Origin: Fremontodendron californicum
Lineage: Eukaryota > Streptophyta > Magnoliopsida > Malvales > Malvaceae
Length of the DNA stretch: 64,000 bases
NCBI GenBank assembly: GCA_030761205.1
Contig: JAULJL010000011.1
Coordinates: 12,452,501-12,516,500 of the forward strand
Reading direction: 5' to 3'
The position numbers and the translations under genes were made by a program. The notes below the pieces were generated by a model. The model made no database searches. It saw only the letters and a program-made list of their open reading frames with translations, and was not told where the DNA came from. Every line of letters begins with the position of its first letter. The first letter of the stretch is position 1. Positions 45,791-56,447 of this stretch are shown one piece after another.

Positions 45791-48251
45791 ATGCCCCCGG
45801 TTGTTTTTCTAGACTTTGGCTTAGCCTTTCAAATTCATTTTTCCTCTTCAAATCAGAGTATATCTTCAATTCATTTTGGCTATTCTCTTCGCCCCAACAG
45901 TTTTCAAACTTTCATCAACAGAGATCTGAACTGGGTTCGATATCTTCTTCTCATATCTGGAAGTCAGGATCTATCCTGGCAGTTCTATACCTTTGGGTTA
46001 GAAAAACCCTTGTCTCATGTCAACATCAAAAATGGGTATTTCAAAAATATGTTTATTTTCTCTTTTTGAAAAACAATTTTGCTTATCTAAGGAAAACTTC
46101 TAAGCCAAAAATTTTAACTCCACAGTGTATGATGTACAAATCTTTTGATGACTGATGATCACTGTTAGAAATTTCTCTTAAGTATCAATATGGTTTTTTC
46201 AACTGGGATTGGAAAGGCTTGGTATAACAAGATTCTGTCTTTTCCAGGAAAACTTCATGACAAAAATGTATATCCCTTCTAGGCTCACAAATGGAACAGT
46301 TTTTATAAATCATGAATTCATTGGGAACCAAACAAATTCAACATTCTTGTAGTTTCCAATATCAAAGTATTTTGACAAGCGTCAAGATTGGCCGGGATGT
46401 TTAAACCAGAAAGTTTAATCTTGGAGAAAAAAAGTTTCAGTTTTTGAAGACAATCCTTTGAATGAGAGTTGGCAATTTGGGGTTCAAGAATTCCTAGATG
46501 TTCCTCGATGACCACTCCTTTAATAAGATCGTTTCTTTTGGGGTATCGGCACTATCATAGATGGCATCGAAAATTTCCAAATTTACTCTAGACCGCCCAT
46601 TTTTGGGTTTTCGCCCTAGAGTCCCCTTCTTTCCATATATATATATATATATATTTTTACCATACACTTGAGAATTCTAAATTCTTCCTTAGTGAAATGA
46701 TAATTCGATGAAATGGGATAAAATCTGAGGAAAAACCTTTCAAATTAAATATTCATGCTTGATCAAAATGGACTTCTAAAGCACGTAATGTAGGCCATGG
46801 CTCAGGGTTCAGAAAGAAATGATAAATAGGCCCAAAATATGTGTTTGAGGGTAATCAGATCAAGGATCATTTCTTGAGGAGGATTCTCTTTGAAGCATTT
46901 GTCCCTTCTTGGATATTTCTTTCCTTTTGACTTTTGTGTCTTTCTTTCCTCGCTCTTGGCTTTCAATTTGCCATGTATTTCACACATTTTGTTTTCTTTT
47001 TTATTGTGTTTTCTTTTTGTTTCTCTTGGCTTTCATTTCGCCATCTTTTCCTCTTCTTTTTTCTTTGACAGAGTGCGCCCGTATTTATTCGGGGATCCAT
47101 TTGCTTTTTTTCTATCCTTGAGCTGTCACTCATTTCTCAATGATCTTTGAAAAGATCTTTCCTTGCATTTGCCCCCCAGTATAGAGGGTAATCCTTGATC
47201 AGGGTTCAAAGAAGAAAGAATTCTTTTGGCTCAAAAGGGGTGACTATGGAAATTTCTTTTTGTGCGAAAGGGATATGAAAGATGGCCATTTCTCATGTCA
47301 AGCACAAATATTCACATTGAAAAGCAATCCCCATGGGAAATAGATATTCAGAATTTCATTTTGCACTTTGGAATCATCTGAAGTCTCATATGCATGATAT
47401 CACGATTTTTCTTTTTCTTTTTCTTTTTTTGTTTTTTTTTTTTTGTTTTTGTTTTTTTCGTCGCTTGCCCCCAATGATTCATGCATTAGCCCATCCTTCT
47501 TCACTATGTATCCATCATTTCCATATATGATGCCCCAATTTGATTAACCATGCGAATTTGTATCAACGAGGAACATGGCAAGTCTAGGTCTGCTTTGAAA
47601 AGGCTGAGTTTCCAATCTGAGTTCTTTGAAGAGACAAGGAAAACATGACCCAAAAACAGGTTTTCTCTGGGACAAGGGATAATCTAGTTTAATCATTGTG
47701 CCCCAAGGTGTCAATCATGAAGTGATGTCTGGGCAATTAGTGTTTTGTGGTCATTGGGAAAGGTCATGAATGGTTTTAGCACAATCCTGACACACACCAA
47801 ATTATCAAAATCTGGATTCTTGAAAGAATGTCTCATTTGTTTGATTTTCAAGGAATTTGAAAATTTTCAAAAATTTTGTTCCTTTGTTCATAGCCTAGAC
47901 TAAGATCTATGTCTTTGCTTATTCTGTGATGACAATGGTTTTATGAAGTCAAATCATTCATATTCCTTTAAGCATTAGGTCTTTCAAGTGGTCTCGGTTC
48001 AAAAGATTTAGGCTTAGGAAAGCCTAAAAGAGAGGGCTGAAGGTATTGGGTCATTTCTAACAATGATCATCAATCTTCTTGAGACTATCCATCACTAAAA
48101 ATTCCTTAATGCTTGTTTTTGCAAATTCAAGTTATTGTTGAAACACAACAAACACAAAACATTTAAAATACAAAATTCATTTAATTAACATGAGACAAGT
48201 GCTTTCCTCATCACAGTGTATAGAACTACATGTGTCAAAAACCTAATGTGA
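45791..48251 (-). other. Conserved noncoding internal segment of element C
   Basis: Collinear with A 6081-8552 and inverted E 58740-61280. No gene is recognisable. It includes an (AT)n run at 46635-46654 and a T-rich tract near 47400-47460. The frame at 45791-46069 on the plus strand is well conserved with E (61282-60995), and a frame at 45576-45869 on the minus strand is conserved with E 61195-61578; these overlap on opposite strands, so nucleotide similarity alone may explain both. Confidence 0.6.
46635..46654. repeat. AT microsatellite in the internal region of C
   Basis: About ten AT units, absent at the matching place in A (near 6905) and E. Confidence 0.85.
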
Positions 48252-49709
48252 TCATGCACAATGTTTCTTACGACACTTGACTTCCCCATCTTCAAAACTT
48301 ATCGAACCAGCCTTGATGAGATCTCTGACCTTGTACTTCAAAGCGGGACAGTTCTCTGTTGAGTGACCTTGATTGCCAGAATGGTACCCACAACACTCAT
48401 TAGCATCATACCAGCTCGGATAAGGGGGCTTCAGAGGCGCTATTTGCATGGGTGTCACAAGGTGATTCTGGATGAGTTGAGGTAGTATCTCACTATATGT
48501 CATAGGAATCGGGTCAACCGGATTTCTTTTTCGCTTTTTATGCCCCTTTCGATTATCCCCAAGGGTGTTCGATTGATAGACAGATGTAAATTCTGGTGTA
48601 TTTGCAGTCATTGGTTGGTAGGGATAAAAACCATGAGAGATATTATTCAGGGTAGAGTAAAATGGCTGATATGAGGAGAATTGGGGAGGTGCGGCAAAGT
48701 CTTCCACGACTTGGTTATCTTCCTTTTTCTTTTCAGATGCCCCATTGTTCTTGGTATTGGATGTTCTTTCTCCATCAATTTTCCCATCATTGATAGCATT
48801 CTCAATCATCTCCCCTGAAATTACCATGTCTGAAAAATTATTTGTGATGTTGCCAACAAGTATATCATAGTACGGGGCCTGCAGTGTATTCACAAAAAGG
48901 ACAGTGGTTTCCTTCTGAGTTAAGGGCGGTTGTACTTGGACGGCCAGGCTCATCCACCGTTGCACATATTCTTTGAAGCTCTCAGTAGCTCTTTTCTTCA
49001 TATTTTGCAAGGTGAGACGGTCAGGCGCCGTGTCAGTCATATGCTTGTACTGGTTTAGAAAAACCCTAGCCAGGTCATTCCAAGAGTGAATCTGATCCTT
49101 GCTCAACTGACTATACCACCTAATTGCGGATCCGTTGAGGCTATCTTGAAAGCAGTGAATCAAAAGCTTATCATTATCTATATGACTTGTCATCTTCCGA
49201 CAGAACATAGTGATGTGGGCTGATGGATCAGTCGTCCCGTCATATTTCACGAAGTCAGGGATCTTGAACTTAGGAGGAATGACTAAATCGAAGACCAAGC
49301 ATCGTTTTTTCGCCTCCACACTCCCTAATACGTCTGCATTTTCTACTGCCCGGAGCCTTTCATCTAGCAACTGATATTTCTATTGGGAATCTGTCAACTC
49401 AACCTCATTTACTGCAACCCTTTTCAACTTTGCCTGTTCAGCTGGATCATCTGAGTTTAGGATATTGACGGGGTTAACAGTGTTTTGGGCATCACTTATT
49501 GCGACCTCATCTTGGCCCTTTTGTACTTCTAACCCTTCTCCGACGATAAAGTTTTCGGTGTATCCTTTTCCCTTGATTACGACAGACATTAGCTCCATCA
49601 GTTTAGTCATCTGATCCTTAGATTCTGCTTGAGATTTTGCTAGATGTTCTCGCAATTCTCTCTGTTCCCTTTCCATTTTTTCCATTCGGGCAACTTGTTC
49701 ATCCTCCAT
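48252..49709 (-). pseudogene. gag: Nearly open Gag of element C, one nonsense codon
   Basis: This is the best-preserved gag of the gag-only family. It starts at the ATG at 49709 (MEDEQVARMEKMERE), with a coiled-coil N-terminus, and has one in-frame TAG at 49380-49382. It then runs open for about 375 codons: VFDLVIPPKFKIPDF, DNDKLLIHCFQDS, AIRWYSQLSKDQIHSWNDLA, then FKEYVQRWMSLAVQVQPPLT (retrotransposon Gag domain), a basic linker (KKRKRNPVDPIP) and one zinc knuckle CGYHSGNQGHSTENC. It ends soon after (CRKKHCA), so it lacks the last knuckle present in A and is far too short to include pol. Readthrough or an upstream intact copy would be needed for function. Confidence 0.93.
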
Positions 49710-50240
49710 AGCACCAGCCTGTATTAAAAGTGTACTCAGTACTTCTTTTGATTTGAAATGGAAATTCTTTCAAAGACTCCTAAAGCCAAGCCAACTTCTA
49801 TTTTATTTCCCCCAAATGTATGTCATGATGAATGAGCCATGAATGCAATTTGATGCATGTGAAGCCTAAACAATATGATGTATGGATATGTACAATGGAA
49901 ACATGCTGACCATATATGTGATAAATGCAATCACAATGCCAACATGTTGCAAACAAAGAATAAACAAATCAACACATGGATATATGCAATGACTGATCAT
50001 GTGCATTTTAGCATGTTTCCCAATGAATGATCATATATCCTATGAATGCAACACGGTGTCAATTATGATACATGCAAACAATGAATGATTGATACAGAGT
50101 ATATACAAAGAAAATCATGCTAACCATGTGTGTCATGAATGCGACCTAATGCTAACATGATGTATGTAATAAGCAAATTAATGCATGAACATATACAAAG
50201 AAATTATGCTGACTATGTTTGTTATGAATGCAACCCAAAG
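49710..50240 (-). other. Leader of element C, cut by insertion of E
   Basis: Homologous to A 10948-11480, including the short leader repeats (caatgccaacatg, tatacaaagaaa). It stops at 50240 where TGTAGACACC of E begins. The remaining leader, PBS and 5' LTR of C should lie beyond the right end of E. CAAAG (50236-50240) is the candidate left target duplication of E. Confidence 0.75.
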
Positions 50241-50264
50241 TGTAGACACCTAATTTTGTCCGGG

Positions 50265-50892
50265 CCTTTTAAAACCAATTTTGATTTGTCCCCCTCTCGG
50301 GTTTAATATTTTTGTAAAAGTCACGGTCGCGATTTTAGATTTTTTAAATGTTCTAAATTACCAATTTTAAAATTCAATTTAAACCCGAGGTGAAAAAGTT
50401 TAATCTTGAGCATTATTAGATTTTTAAAATATTTTTTTAATTGAAAATATTGAAAAAAAAAACAAAAAAAAAGAGAAACTTGAAAGAATAAAAGAAGGGC
50501 AATTTAGACATTACCTTTTTTTTAAGTCAGAAATGGAAGTATAAATGGGTCACTTGCATTGATGGCTGAAAGGGGGCAGATTATTCCAAAAAAAAAAGAA
50601 AAAGAGAGCTGGCGGCTGGATAGAAAAAAAGAAAGAACAAAGAGGCTGACAAAAAAGAAAAAAATATTCGTGGAGTTTCAGGGGGAAGGCTATCCAAGGG
50701 CCATCAAAAACCGCCTCTGAGGTTTTACATCTGCAAAATTTTCAAGTTTTCTCTATTTCCATTATCCTTATCTCTGAAAACTTTACTCTTCAATTATTTC
50801 TCTCTTTAAAAAAAAATTCTTCCAAGGCAGCCCTGCTTTTCATTTGTTTCAATTTGATCTTCTTTCTAGTTTCTTTGCCAAAAACGAAATTC
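50265..50892 (+). other. E-specific U3 and upstream region of the first gene fragment
   Basis: No gene. The first ~230 bp are AT-rich with an LTR-like look; from about 50510 the sequence is purine-rich, then pyrimidine-rich (ctctatttccattatcctt, tcttctttctagtttctttg) just before the ATG at 50893, as in a plant 5' untranslated region. The exact border between LTR and captured DNA cannot be fixed by eye. It may bring its own promoter; there is a TATAAAT at about 50541. Confidence 0.5.
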
Positions 50893-51250
50893 ATGGCTCT
50901 TGAAACTTGGCTGATAAAAGTGAAAAAAACTATATCCAACAGCCTGGATAGTGCAAGATCTTCAATACCCAACTCGAAAGCTTCAAAGCATAAATCCAAC
51001 GTTGGGGTTTTATCCTTCGAAATCGCAGGCCTTATGTCAAAGCTTCTGCATCTTTGGAATTCCCTTTCAGACAAGAGCATAATTCGTATTCGTAATGAAT
51101 CAATATCTCTCGAAGGAGTCCGCAAGATTGTCTCCAACGATGAGTCTTTCCTGTTGGGGCTGGCGTGTGCAGAAATGGCTGAAAATGTCAGACTGGTAAC
51201 AAAATCTATTTCCAGGATAAGCAAAAGCGAAGCCAAGGACATTCAGAAAA
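50893..51250 (+). pseudogene. Fragment of a DUF3475/DUF668 (PSI-like) gene
   Basis: From the ATG at 50893 the frame reads MALETWLIKVKKTISNS, then VGVLSFEIAGLMSKLLHLWN, SISLEGVRKIVSNDESFLLG and LACAEMAENVRLVTKSISR. This is the N-terminal DUF3475 region of plant DUF668 proteins, relatives of PSK SIMULATOR growth proteins. Similarity ends near 51240, where SKSEAKDI runs into lysine-rich unrelated sequence; the large remainder including DUF668 is missing. The frame is open with no stop. The fragment includes the start codon and probable 5' UTR, so it is the 5' end of a gene. It is the first of five same-strand fragments. Confidence 0.88.
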
Positions 51251-51332
51251 GCAAGAAAAAAAGAAGGAAAATCAAATGCATTTGTGGATTTCCAATTCAA
51301 CTTATCCTCCGCATCTCCTTTTCCCTATAAAG

Positions 51333-52022
51333 AGCGAGGCTCAAGTGGAAGAAATCAGGGTGTGCACCAACCGCATCTGCCGCAGACAGGGTTCCATGCA
51401 GACCTTCCACACCCTCACGGCTCTGGCCCCGCCTGACATCTCCGTGAAGCCCTGCGGTCGCCTTGGAAGCTGCAGTGCTGGGCCCAACGTGGTTCTGCTG
51501 CCCGACGACCAAATAGTGAGGCATTGCGGCACCGCGACCAGCGCGGCGGAGCTCATTGTTGGATTATGGTCCGGAGGTGGCGTTGGTGATGCTTCTAGCA
51601 AGAGTAAGAGTAAGACTAGCCTGGATGCTCTTGCTTTGAGGATGAGAGTTGAGGCTTTGATTGATGAGGCTGATTTCTATGAGGTTGAGCGCTTGCTTTC
51701 CCAGGTTCTCGATTTAAAACCATTTGGTGGCATTCACATCCTTTACAAACAAAGATCTATTGCTAGATTGGCAATGCACAATTATTCTGGGACTCTTGAA
51801 GATGCCTCCCAAATTTTGAAATTAGCTCCCAACTATGCCGAGGCTTATATCTTGCAAGGTGATGCTTTCTTGGCCATGGACCAATATGATGCAGCTCAAG
51901 AGTCTTATTCAACATGTTTGCAGATAAACCCTTCCATTCGTCGTTCCAAATCATTCAAGATTCGGATGGCAAAACTTGAAGAGAAACTGGCGACAATAAA
52001 TACGGCACATGATTCGAATTGA
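51333..52022 (+). pseudogene. Captured TPR gene with 2Fe-2S thioredoxin-like domain (3' part, open frame)
   Basis: From about 51333 the frame reads EAQVEEIRVCTNRICRRQGS, a four-cysteine 2Fe-2S thioredoxin-like domain (CTNRIC and CGRLGSC, then GPNVVLLPDD and VRHCGT), followed by a linker and TPR helices (LEDASQILKLAPNYAEAYIL, GDAFLAMDQYDAAQESYSTC). It ends at a natural stop, 52020-52022. Relatives are plant, probably plastid, TPR proteins; the N-terminal transit peptide is missing. The open frame starts at 51276 in unrelated sequence fused to the end of the preceding fragment. Intact domains and a long open frame suggest recent capture; whether parental introns were lost needs comparison with the source gene. 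Confidence 0.85.
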
Positions 52023-52194
52023 CAGACATAATTATACTGAAGAAGAATTCAGGAATTTAAATAAATGTATGGATGATACATGCTCGTCGTCTTAAGGAAC
52101 TACATTGATGCTTGGCTTCCGCCAATTCTCACAATGATCTATGACTCGACAAATATACCAATCTTGTCCAACCTCTGTTAAACCAATGCGTCAT
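52023..52194 (+). other. Unassigned strip between the TPR and TPS fragments
   Basis: 172 bp with no recognisable protein. It may be the 3' untranslated part of the TPR gene plus another small fragment. Confidence 0.4.
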
Positions 52195-52448
52195 TGCCAC
52201 TGATCTTCACAACCATGGCTGAGAGTGGAAGGCAGGCTGATTTTGTTCTTTGCATTGGCGATGACAGATCTGATGAGGAGATGTTTGAGATCATCAGTAG
52301 TGCAATTTCCAGCACAGTTGGTCAGAAACCTAGCAAAGCCAAGTATTATTTGGATGACCCAGCTGAGGTTGTAGTCATGCTCGATGCTCTTGCGGAAGCT
52401 TCAGACCCTGAACCCTTCTCGGATACCGGATCGGAAGGCTCCCTTTGA
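52195..52448 (+). pseudogene. C-terminal fragment of a class II trehalose-6-phosphate synthase
   Basis: The frame reads FTTMAESGRQADFVLCIGDD, then RSDEEMFEIISSAISS, TVGQKPSKAKYYLDDPAEVV and MLDALAEAS to a stop at 52446-52448. The CIGDDRSDE motif is the phosphatase-like (HAD) motif of the TPP domain in TPS5-TPS11-type proteins. Between AISS and TVGQ family members usually have about a dozen more residues, so a small internal deletion is likely. Only the last ~80 residues of a ~850-residue protein are present. The sequence to about 52650 looks like its 3' UTR. Confidence 0.9.
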
Positions 52449-52651
52449 AATAATCCTCCATGGGTTTATATCAAATTTTGGGCCTGTTATCCTTTTGGCC
52501 AGTTGGGAAGAATGCCATCCTGAACTGTGATGAAGGTAGATTTCAGTTTCTGGTTGGTTTGGAAGTTGTCTGTTGAAAAGGACATTATGTGGCATTCTGT
52601 CTTAGTTCTTTGGTCATTGAGACATAGATGTGGAGAATTTTTTTTTCACAT
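52449..52651 (+). other. Probable 3' untranslated region of the TPS fragment
   Basis: No coding frame. It directly follows the TPS stop and precedes the ACT-domain fragment; assignment is by position only. Confidence 0.45.
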
Positions 52652-52876
52652 GAACTTAGAAAGGGAAGACCACGGGTTTTCTATGATGTTACACTTGCAC
52701 TAAAGGATCTTGGAATTTGCATATTCTAGGCTGAAATTGGAAGACATTCAAGTTCAGATCGTGAATGGGAAGTCTACAGATTTCTTTTGGATGAGAACTG
52801 CAGATTCCAATTATCAAGTATGGTAGCTAGAAATCATATTGTAGACAGAGTTAGAAGAATGCTGATGGGGTCCTGA
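52652..52876 (+). pseudogene. Fragment of an ACT-domain (ACR9/ACR10-like) gene
   Basis: The frame through 52652-52876 reads ELRKGRPRVFYDVTLALKDL, GICIF, an in-frame TAG, then AEIGRHSSSDREWEVYRFLL, DENCRFQLSS and ARNHIVDRVRRMLMG. This matches the C-terminal ACT domain of plant ACR proteins (amino-acid-sensing regulators). The stop replaces an expected serine codon. About 75 codons are present. Too short and broken to function. Confidence 0.86.
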
Positions 52877-52894
52877 CTCACTCGGCCACCCGTG

Positions 52895-53068
52895 CAATGC
52901 ATTATCCAGTCCGTGCAATGCATTCTCAAAGTAACATACTGTAAAGTTTACTGCTGTGGACAACCTTGTCTTCCAGTTGGTCAGTCAGATATTCCTCGTT
53001 CAAGTACTGTAAAAATCTACTGTCCAAAATGTGAAGATATATATTATCCTCGATCCAAGTATCAAGGC
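52895..53068 (+). pseudogene. Fragment of casein kinase 2 regulatory (beta) subunit
   Basis: The frame reads CKVYCCGQPCLPVGQSDIPR, then SSTVKIYCPKCEDIYYPRSK and YQG, containing the second half of the CK2-beta zinc ribbon (CPKC motif). Similarity stops at YQG (53068); the next codons (IKYAVVVI, stop) do not continue the family. Downstream, GAGGTAATC at about 53107 and the T-rich sequence to 53250 look intron-like. CK2 beta holds the kinase tetramer together; this piece lacks both ends. Confidence 0.9.
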
Positions 53069-53559
53069 ATCAAATATGCGGTGGTGGTAATTTAAGGAGT
53101 CATTTGAGGTAATCTTTCTCTCATTTCTCTTATATTTATTGTGCTTGCTTTATATATGGTTTATTGTGATGCATATTTAGTGTTTGATGAAATGCCTAAT
53201 GTTGCTTGCCTTGGATATAGTCTATTGATGTCTATGTTATCAAGTCTTGAAAACAGTTTTTATTTTTTTTTTACAAACCCCCCGGGGATTCTTGGTTCGG
53301 ATTAATTAATGGTTCGCCACCAAGTTTGTTTTTATTCTCATGATATATCGGGGCATATCAATTTTTATGTGATTACGGACTCAAAATTCCTAACCATCCT
53401 TTATTTTTCCGGAAATATTTTAAAAATCCAAAAACAATTTTTCAAGACTATTTTTCGAAGTAAAAACTTTTTTTAAGACCTTCGGGCATTTGTTTTCAAA
53501 ACCTCCGGGTTACAATTCTTCAAATCCTTTGGGCATTGTGTATTTCTTTTTAAAAAAAA
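53069..53559 (+). other. Intron-like and LTR-like sequence after the gene fragments
   Basis: No gene. The first ~180 bp are T-rich and start near a possible 5' splice site. From about 53260 the sequence has runs such as CCTTCGGGCATTTG and CCTCCGGGTTAC and leads into recognisable LTR DNA. I see no terminal inverted repeats or Helitron-type end at the border. Confidence 0.4.
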
Positions 53560-54300
53560 ACCTTCGAGTCCGTTTTTGCTAAATCCGATTTAAGTATCTT
53601 TCTAAGGTAGTCGAATACCTTTTTAGGTATACGGATGTCCTTACTTTAAGGAAGAAATACATCTACATGCATTGCATTTTCAAAATGTTTTTACTTAATT
53701 TGTCATAAAAACGTACTTTTCGTTTTATTAAACATTTGGCGAGAATTAGTTCCCGATCTTTACCGGGTTTGCCGGGGAGGTTAGGGAATTATTCGACGCA
53801 CGTGTTTATAGAATCGAAACGTATGGTTTTCATTTTACTCGAAATCATGTAAATACCATATGAAAGAATTATTTTCCAAGCTTTGCCGGGTTTGCCTGGA
53901 AGCACGATAATATTTTTCGATATATGCTATTTATGCGATTCCTCACATGAATAATTCATTTCAAATAATGATGTGTGCCTGTGACCATGATGTGATTATG
54001 AATATTTTGTGGTGGTGCCATTTTGTTGATTATGCCATGTCATGCATATTGCCATGTCATTCATTTTGCATTGATTTCCATATTATCATGTCATTCATAT
54101 GCCATGTCATTTTTGCATGTCATGACGATTTCATTCACATGACATTCGTGTTCATGCCATGTCATTCATATGCCATGTCATTTTGTTCACATGAAATCCA
54201 TTCTTATGCCATGTCGATTTCATTCACATGACATTCATTCTTATGCCGTGTCATTTATATGCCATGTCATTCGTTTGCCACATCATTTAGGTTTTAAATA
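53560..54300 (+). mobile_element. LTR D-like segment within the E LTR
   Basis: Matches the complement of 34040-34880: the GGCGAGAATTAGTTCC block, GTTTGCCGGGGAGGTTAGG, ACGCACGTGTTTATAGAATC, TTATTTTCCAAGCTTTG and the catg-rich tail. The similarity is much closer to D than to the C or A LTRs. Confidence 0.8.
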
Positions 54301-54339
54301 ATGCATTTCATGCATTCAATTGGCTGTATGTTCATGTAT

Positions 54340-56444
54340 CTCATGTTCATGCCACTTGAATAATGACTTGAGCCAATTAATGGTTCAAAGTCATGCTTTC
54401 TTGAGCACACTTGTGGAAAATTAAGTTTGTCAAGTTGATTATTCTACTTTTGTGATTTTTTTTACTTAGCCAATTTTTATCTAACTTTCAAAAAGTCGTA
54501 GCTACTGATTTCAAGTCATTTTATGAGTTTCAAATATTTTTACTTTGGTTTTTAAATGATTTTATCAAAAGCAAAAAATGTGTTGGCAAAGGAGTTTTTT
54601 TTTTCTCCTCCAAAAACTCATACATCTCTGATTTTTCTGGGAATTCATCTTTGATTTGAAAATTAAGCCGATTTTTTCTCGTGTAGTTTTACATGTCCTG
54701 AGTCTCCAGTATTGTTTTTAGAATTTTTGGAATTTTTAAAAATAGGGTAAAAAAAATCATGGATTAAAACCGGACAGTGGAGTCAGAATTGAATTTAAAG
54801 AAAAACCAATTTTCTGTTTTGGTTAATTTACATAGAGTGGGCTGATTAGAAGGGTTAGCTACTGACTTAGGGTAATTTTTAAGCCTTTTTAAACTCTAAA
54901 AAATGGTTTTTCAAGTCCCGGGTTAAGGGTAGTCAAGTCCAGATTTTTAAACTTAGGAAATTAGAGCCATTTTAAATTTTTTTAGCCCAGTTTTTATTGT
55001 TAATTCAAGCTTTTCAAAATTGTTTTCAAACAATCACAAAAGTATTTTGGTTTTAGAATATTTAATTTGACATATTTTCCTAAGGTAGCCGGATATCTTT
55101 TTAGATATACGGATTTCCTTAATTAAAGGAAAAAATACATTTCATGCATTGCATTTTTATATTCATGCATTTTATATAATATGTGATTCTTGTTATAATA
55201 ATTTTTATGATATTGTTATTATTTTGATTTATATTTTTGATGTTATATGGTTTATTATATGATTTGGAATATTTCATGATATCCTATGCTTTTATTTAGT
55301 TATTTTTTTGGTCATATTATTTAGCATATACTATGTTCATGCATTATTATTTCCATTTTTATTTTCATGCATATTATATGGTAGCATTATTTCATATTCC
55401 ATCCCATTTAATTTATATGCCATATCATTCATGTTTGCTATGTCATTTAGGTTATTTCATTTCAAAAAGAATATGTTATGTTACTTAGGTTATTTTATTT
55501 CATTTAGAATATATCATGTGACTTAGGATATTGCATCTCATATAGAATATACTATGTACCCTAGGTCATTTCATTTATTTATAATATATCATATAACTTA
55601 GGATATTTCATTTCATTTAGAATATGTTAAGGCATTCAAATCATGTCATGTCATTTAGGTTGCATTATATTATTTAGATTTTGCTATGTCATTTTATTTA
55701 TGTCATGCATATACATATTCATTTCTTTTAAATGTTTTCAAAAAAGATAATGGTTTTCAATAAAAAAAATATAAAGATATTCCCGAGTTAAAATAATTCA
55801 TGAGTTCTCTACCGGGTTTGCTGGAGGGAATATCATCAATTATCATTAATAAAGGAATATCTTTCTTTCAAAAAAGAGAATGATTCGGAAAGTTTTCCAA
55901 AACTAATAAAAATTTCTATATTTTGCCACGTTTGTTGGGGAATATAGGAAAATTTTGAATTTATAAATTCCGGATCATTTTCAATAAAAAATGGAATTAT
56001 TTTTCTTTAAATTGGGAATTAACTTGAAATACTAAATTTAAAACCGATTTTTTACCGAGACTTGAGATAACACGCGATTAATAAGGTACCGATTTATACG
56101 GGCGTTGTGGGGGTGCTAATCCTTCCCCGCACGTAACCGACTCCCGAACCCGCTTCTTTGATTTCTCTGGTTTAAAACGCAGACTTGAAATTGGTTTTTA
56201 AAATATTTTAATTAATTTTTAAAATATTTAAAAAAAACCGGTTTTAATAGGTGGCCGATCACACCTAGCTAAAAAAAGATTGGTGGCGACTCCATGTCTT
56301 TTTTTAAGGTCATTTTCAAAACCTTCATTTTTCTAGAGGAATTAAGTCGACTTTTCCTCGGTTTTTTTTTTTTTTTAATGTCACGCTTAATGAATAATAA
56401 AGTCTTGCGATGAGACGTTTTTATATTTTTTTAGGGTTGCGACA
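54340..56444 (+). mobile_element. C-type 3' part of the E LTR
   Basis: Matches the complement of C 38579-40880 from GAATAATGACTTGAGCCAAT to the LTR end, with one copy of the segment triplicated in C. It carries the conserved CCTTCCCCGCACGTAACCGA block (about 56120-56145) and ends TTGCGACA. Confidence 0.88.
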
Positions 56445-56447
56445 GCT

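Larger units (their letters stand above)
50241..56444 (+). mobile_element. 5' LTR of element E, carrying captured gene fragments
   Basis: 6204 bp from TGTAGACACCTAATTTTGTC to GGTTGCGACA, the family's correct termini. The first 26 bases equal the C LTR edge; after that the U3 side is unrelated to the other LTRs. Host-gene fragments occupy about 50700-53100. LTR-like sequence resumes by 53260: a D-like part (about 53560-54300), then a C-like part (about 54340-56444) with the conserved GTGCTAATCCTTCCCCGC block. There is no TTGACT cluster. Confidence 0.85.

Noticed and set aside
50790..51242. 150-codon minus-strand frame opposite the DUF3475 fragment
   Set aside because: Shadow of the plus-strand gene fragment, which has clear family motifs.
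51297..51601. Two minus-strand frames opposite the TPR fragment
   Set aside because: GC-rich antisense shadows of the iron-sulphur domain.
52892..53095. Possible complete small gene around the CK2-beta motif
   Set aside because: The start is in unrelated repeated sequence (GTGCAATGCATT twice) and the protein stops in the middle of the CK2-beta fold; it is a fragment.
50500..53260. Helitron or Pack-MULE as the carrier of the five gene fragments
   Set aside because: No terminal inverted repeats, CTRR-hairpin end or target duplication seen by eye around the fragments; kept only as the main alternative because borders are blurred.
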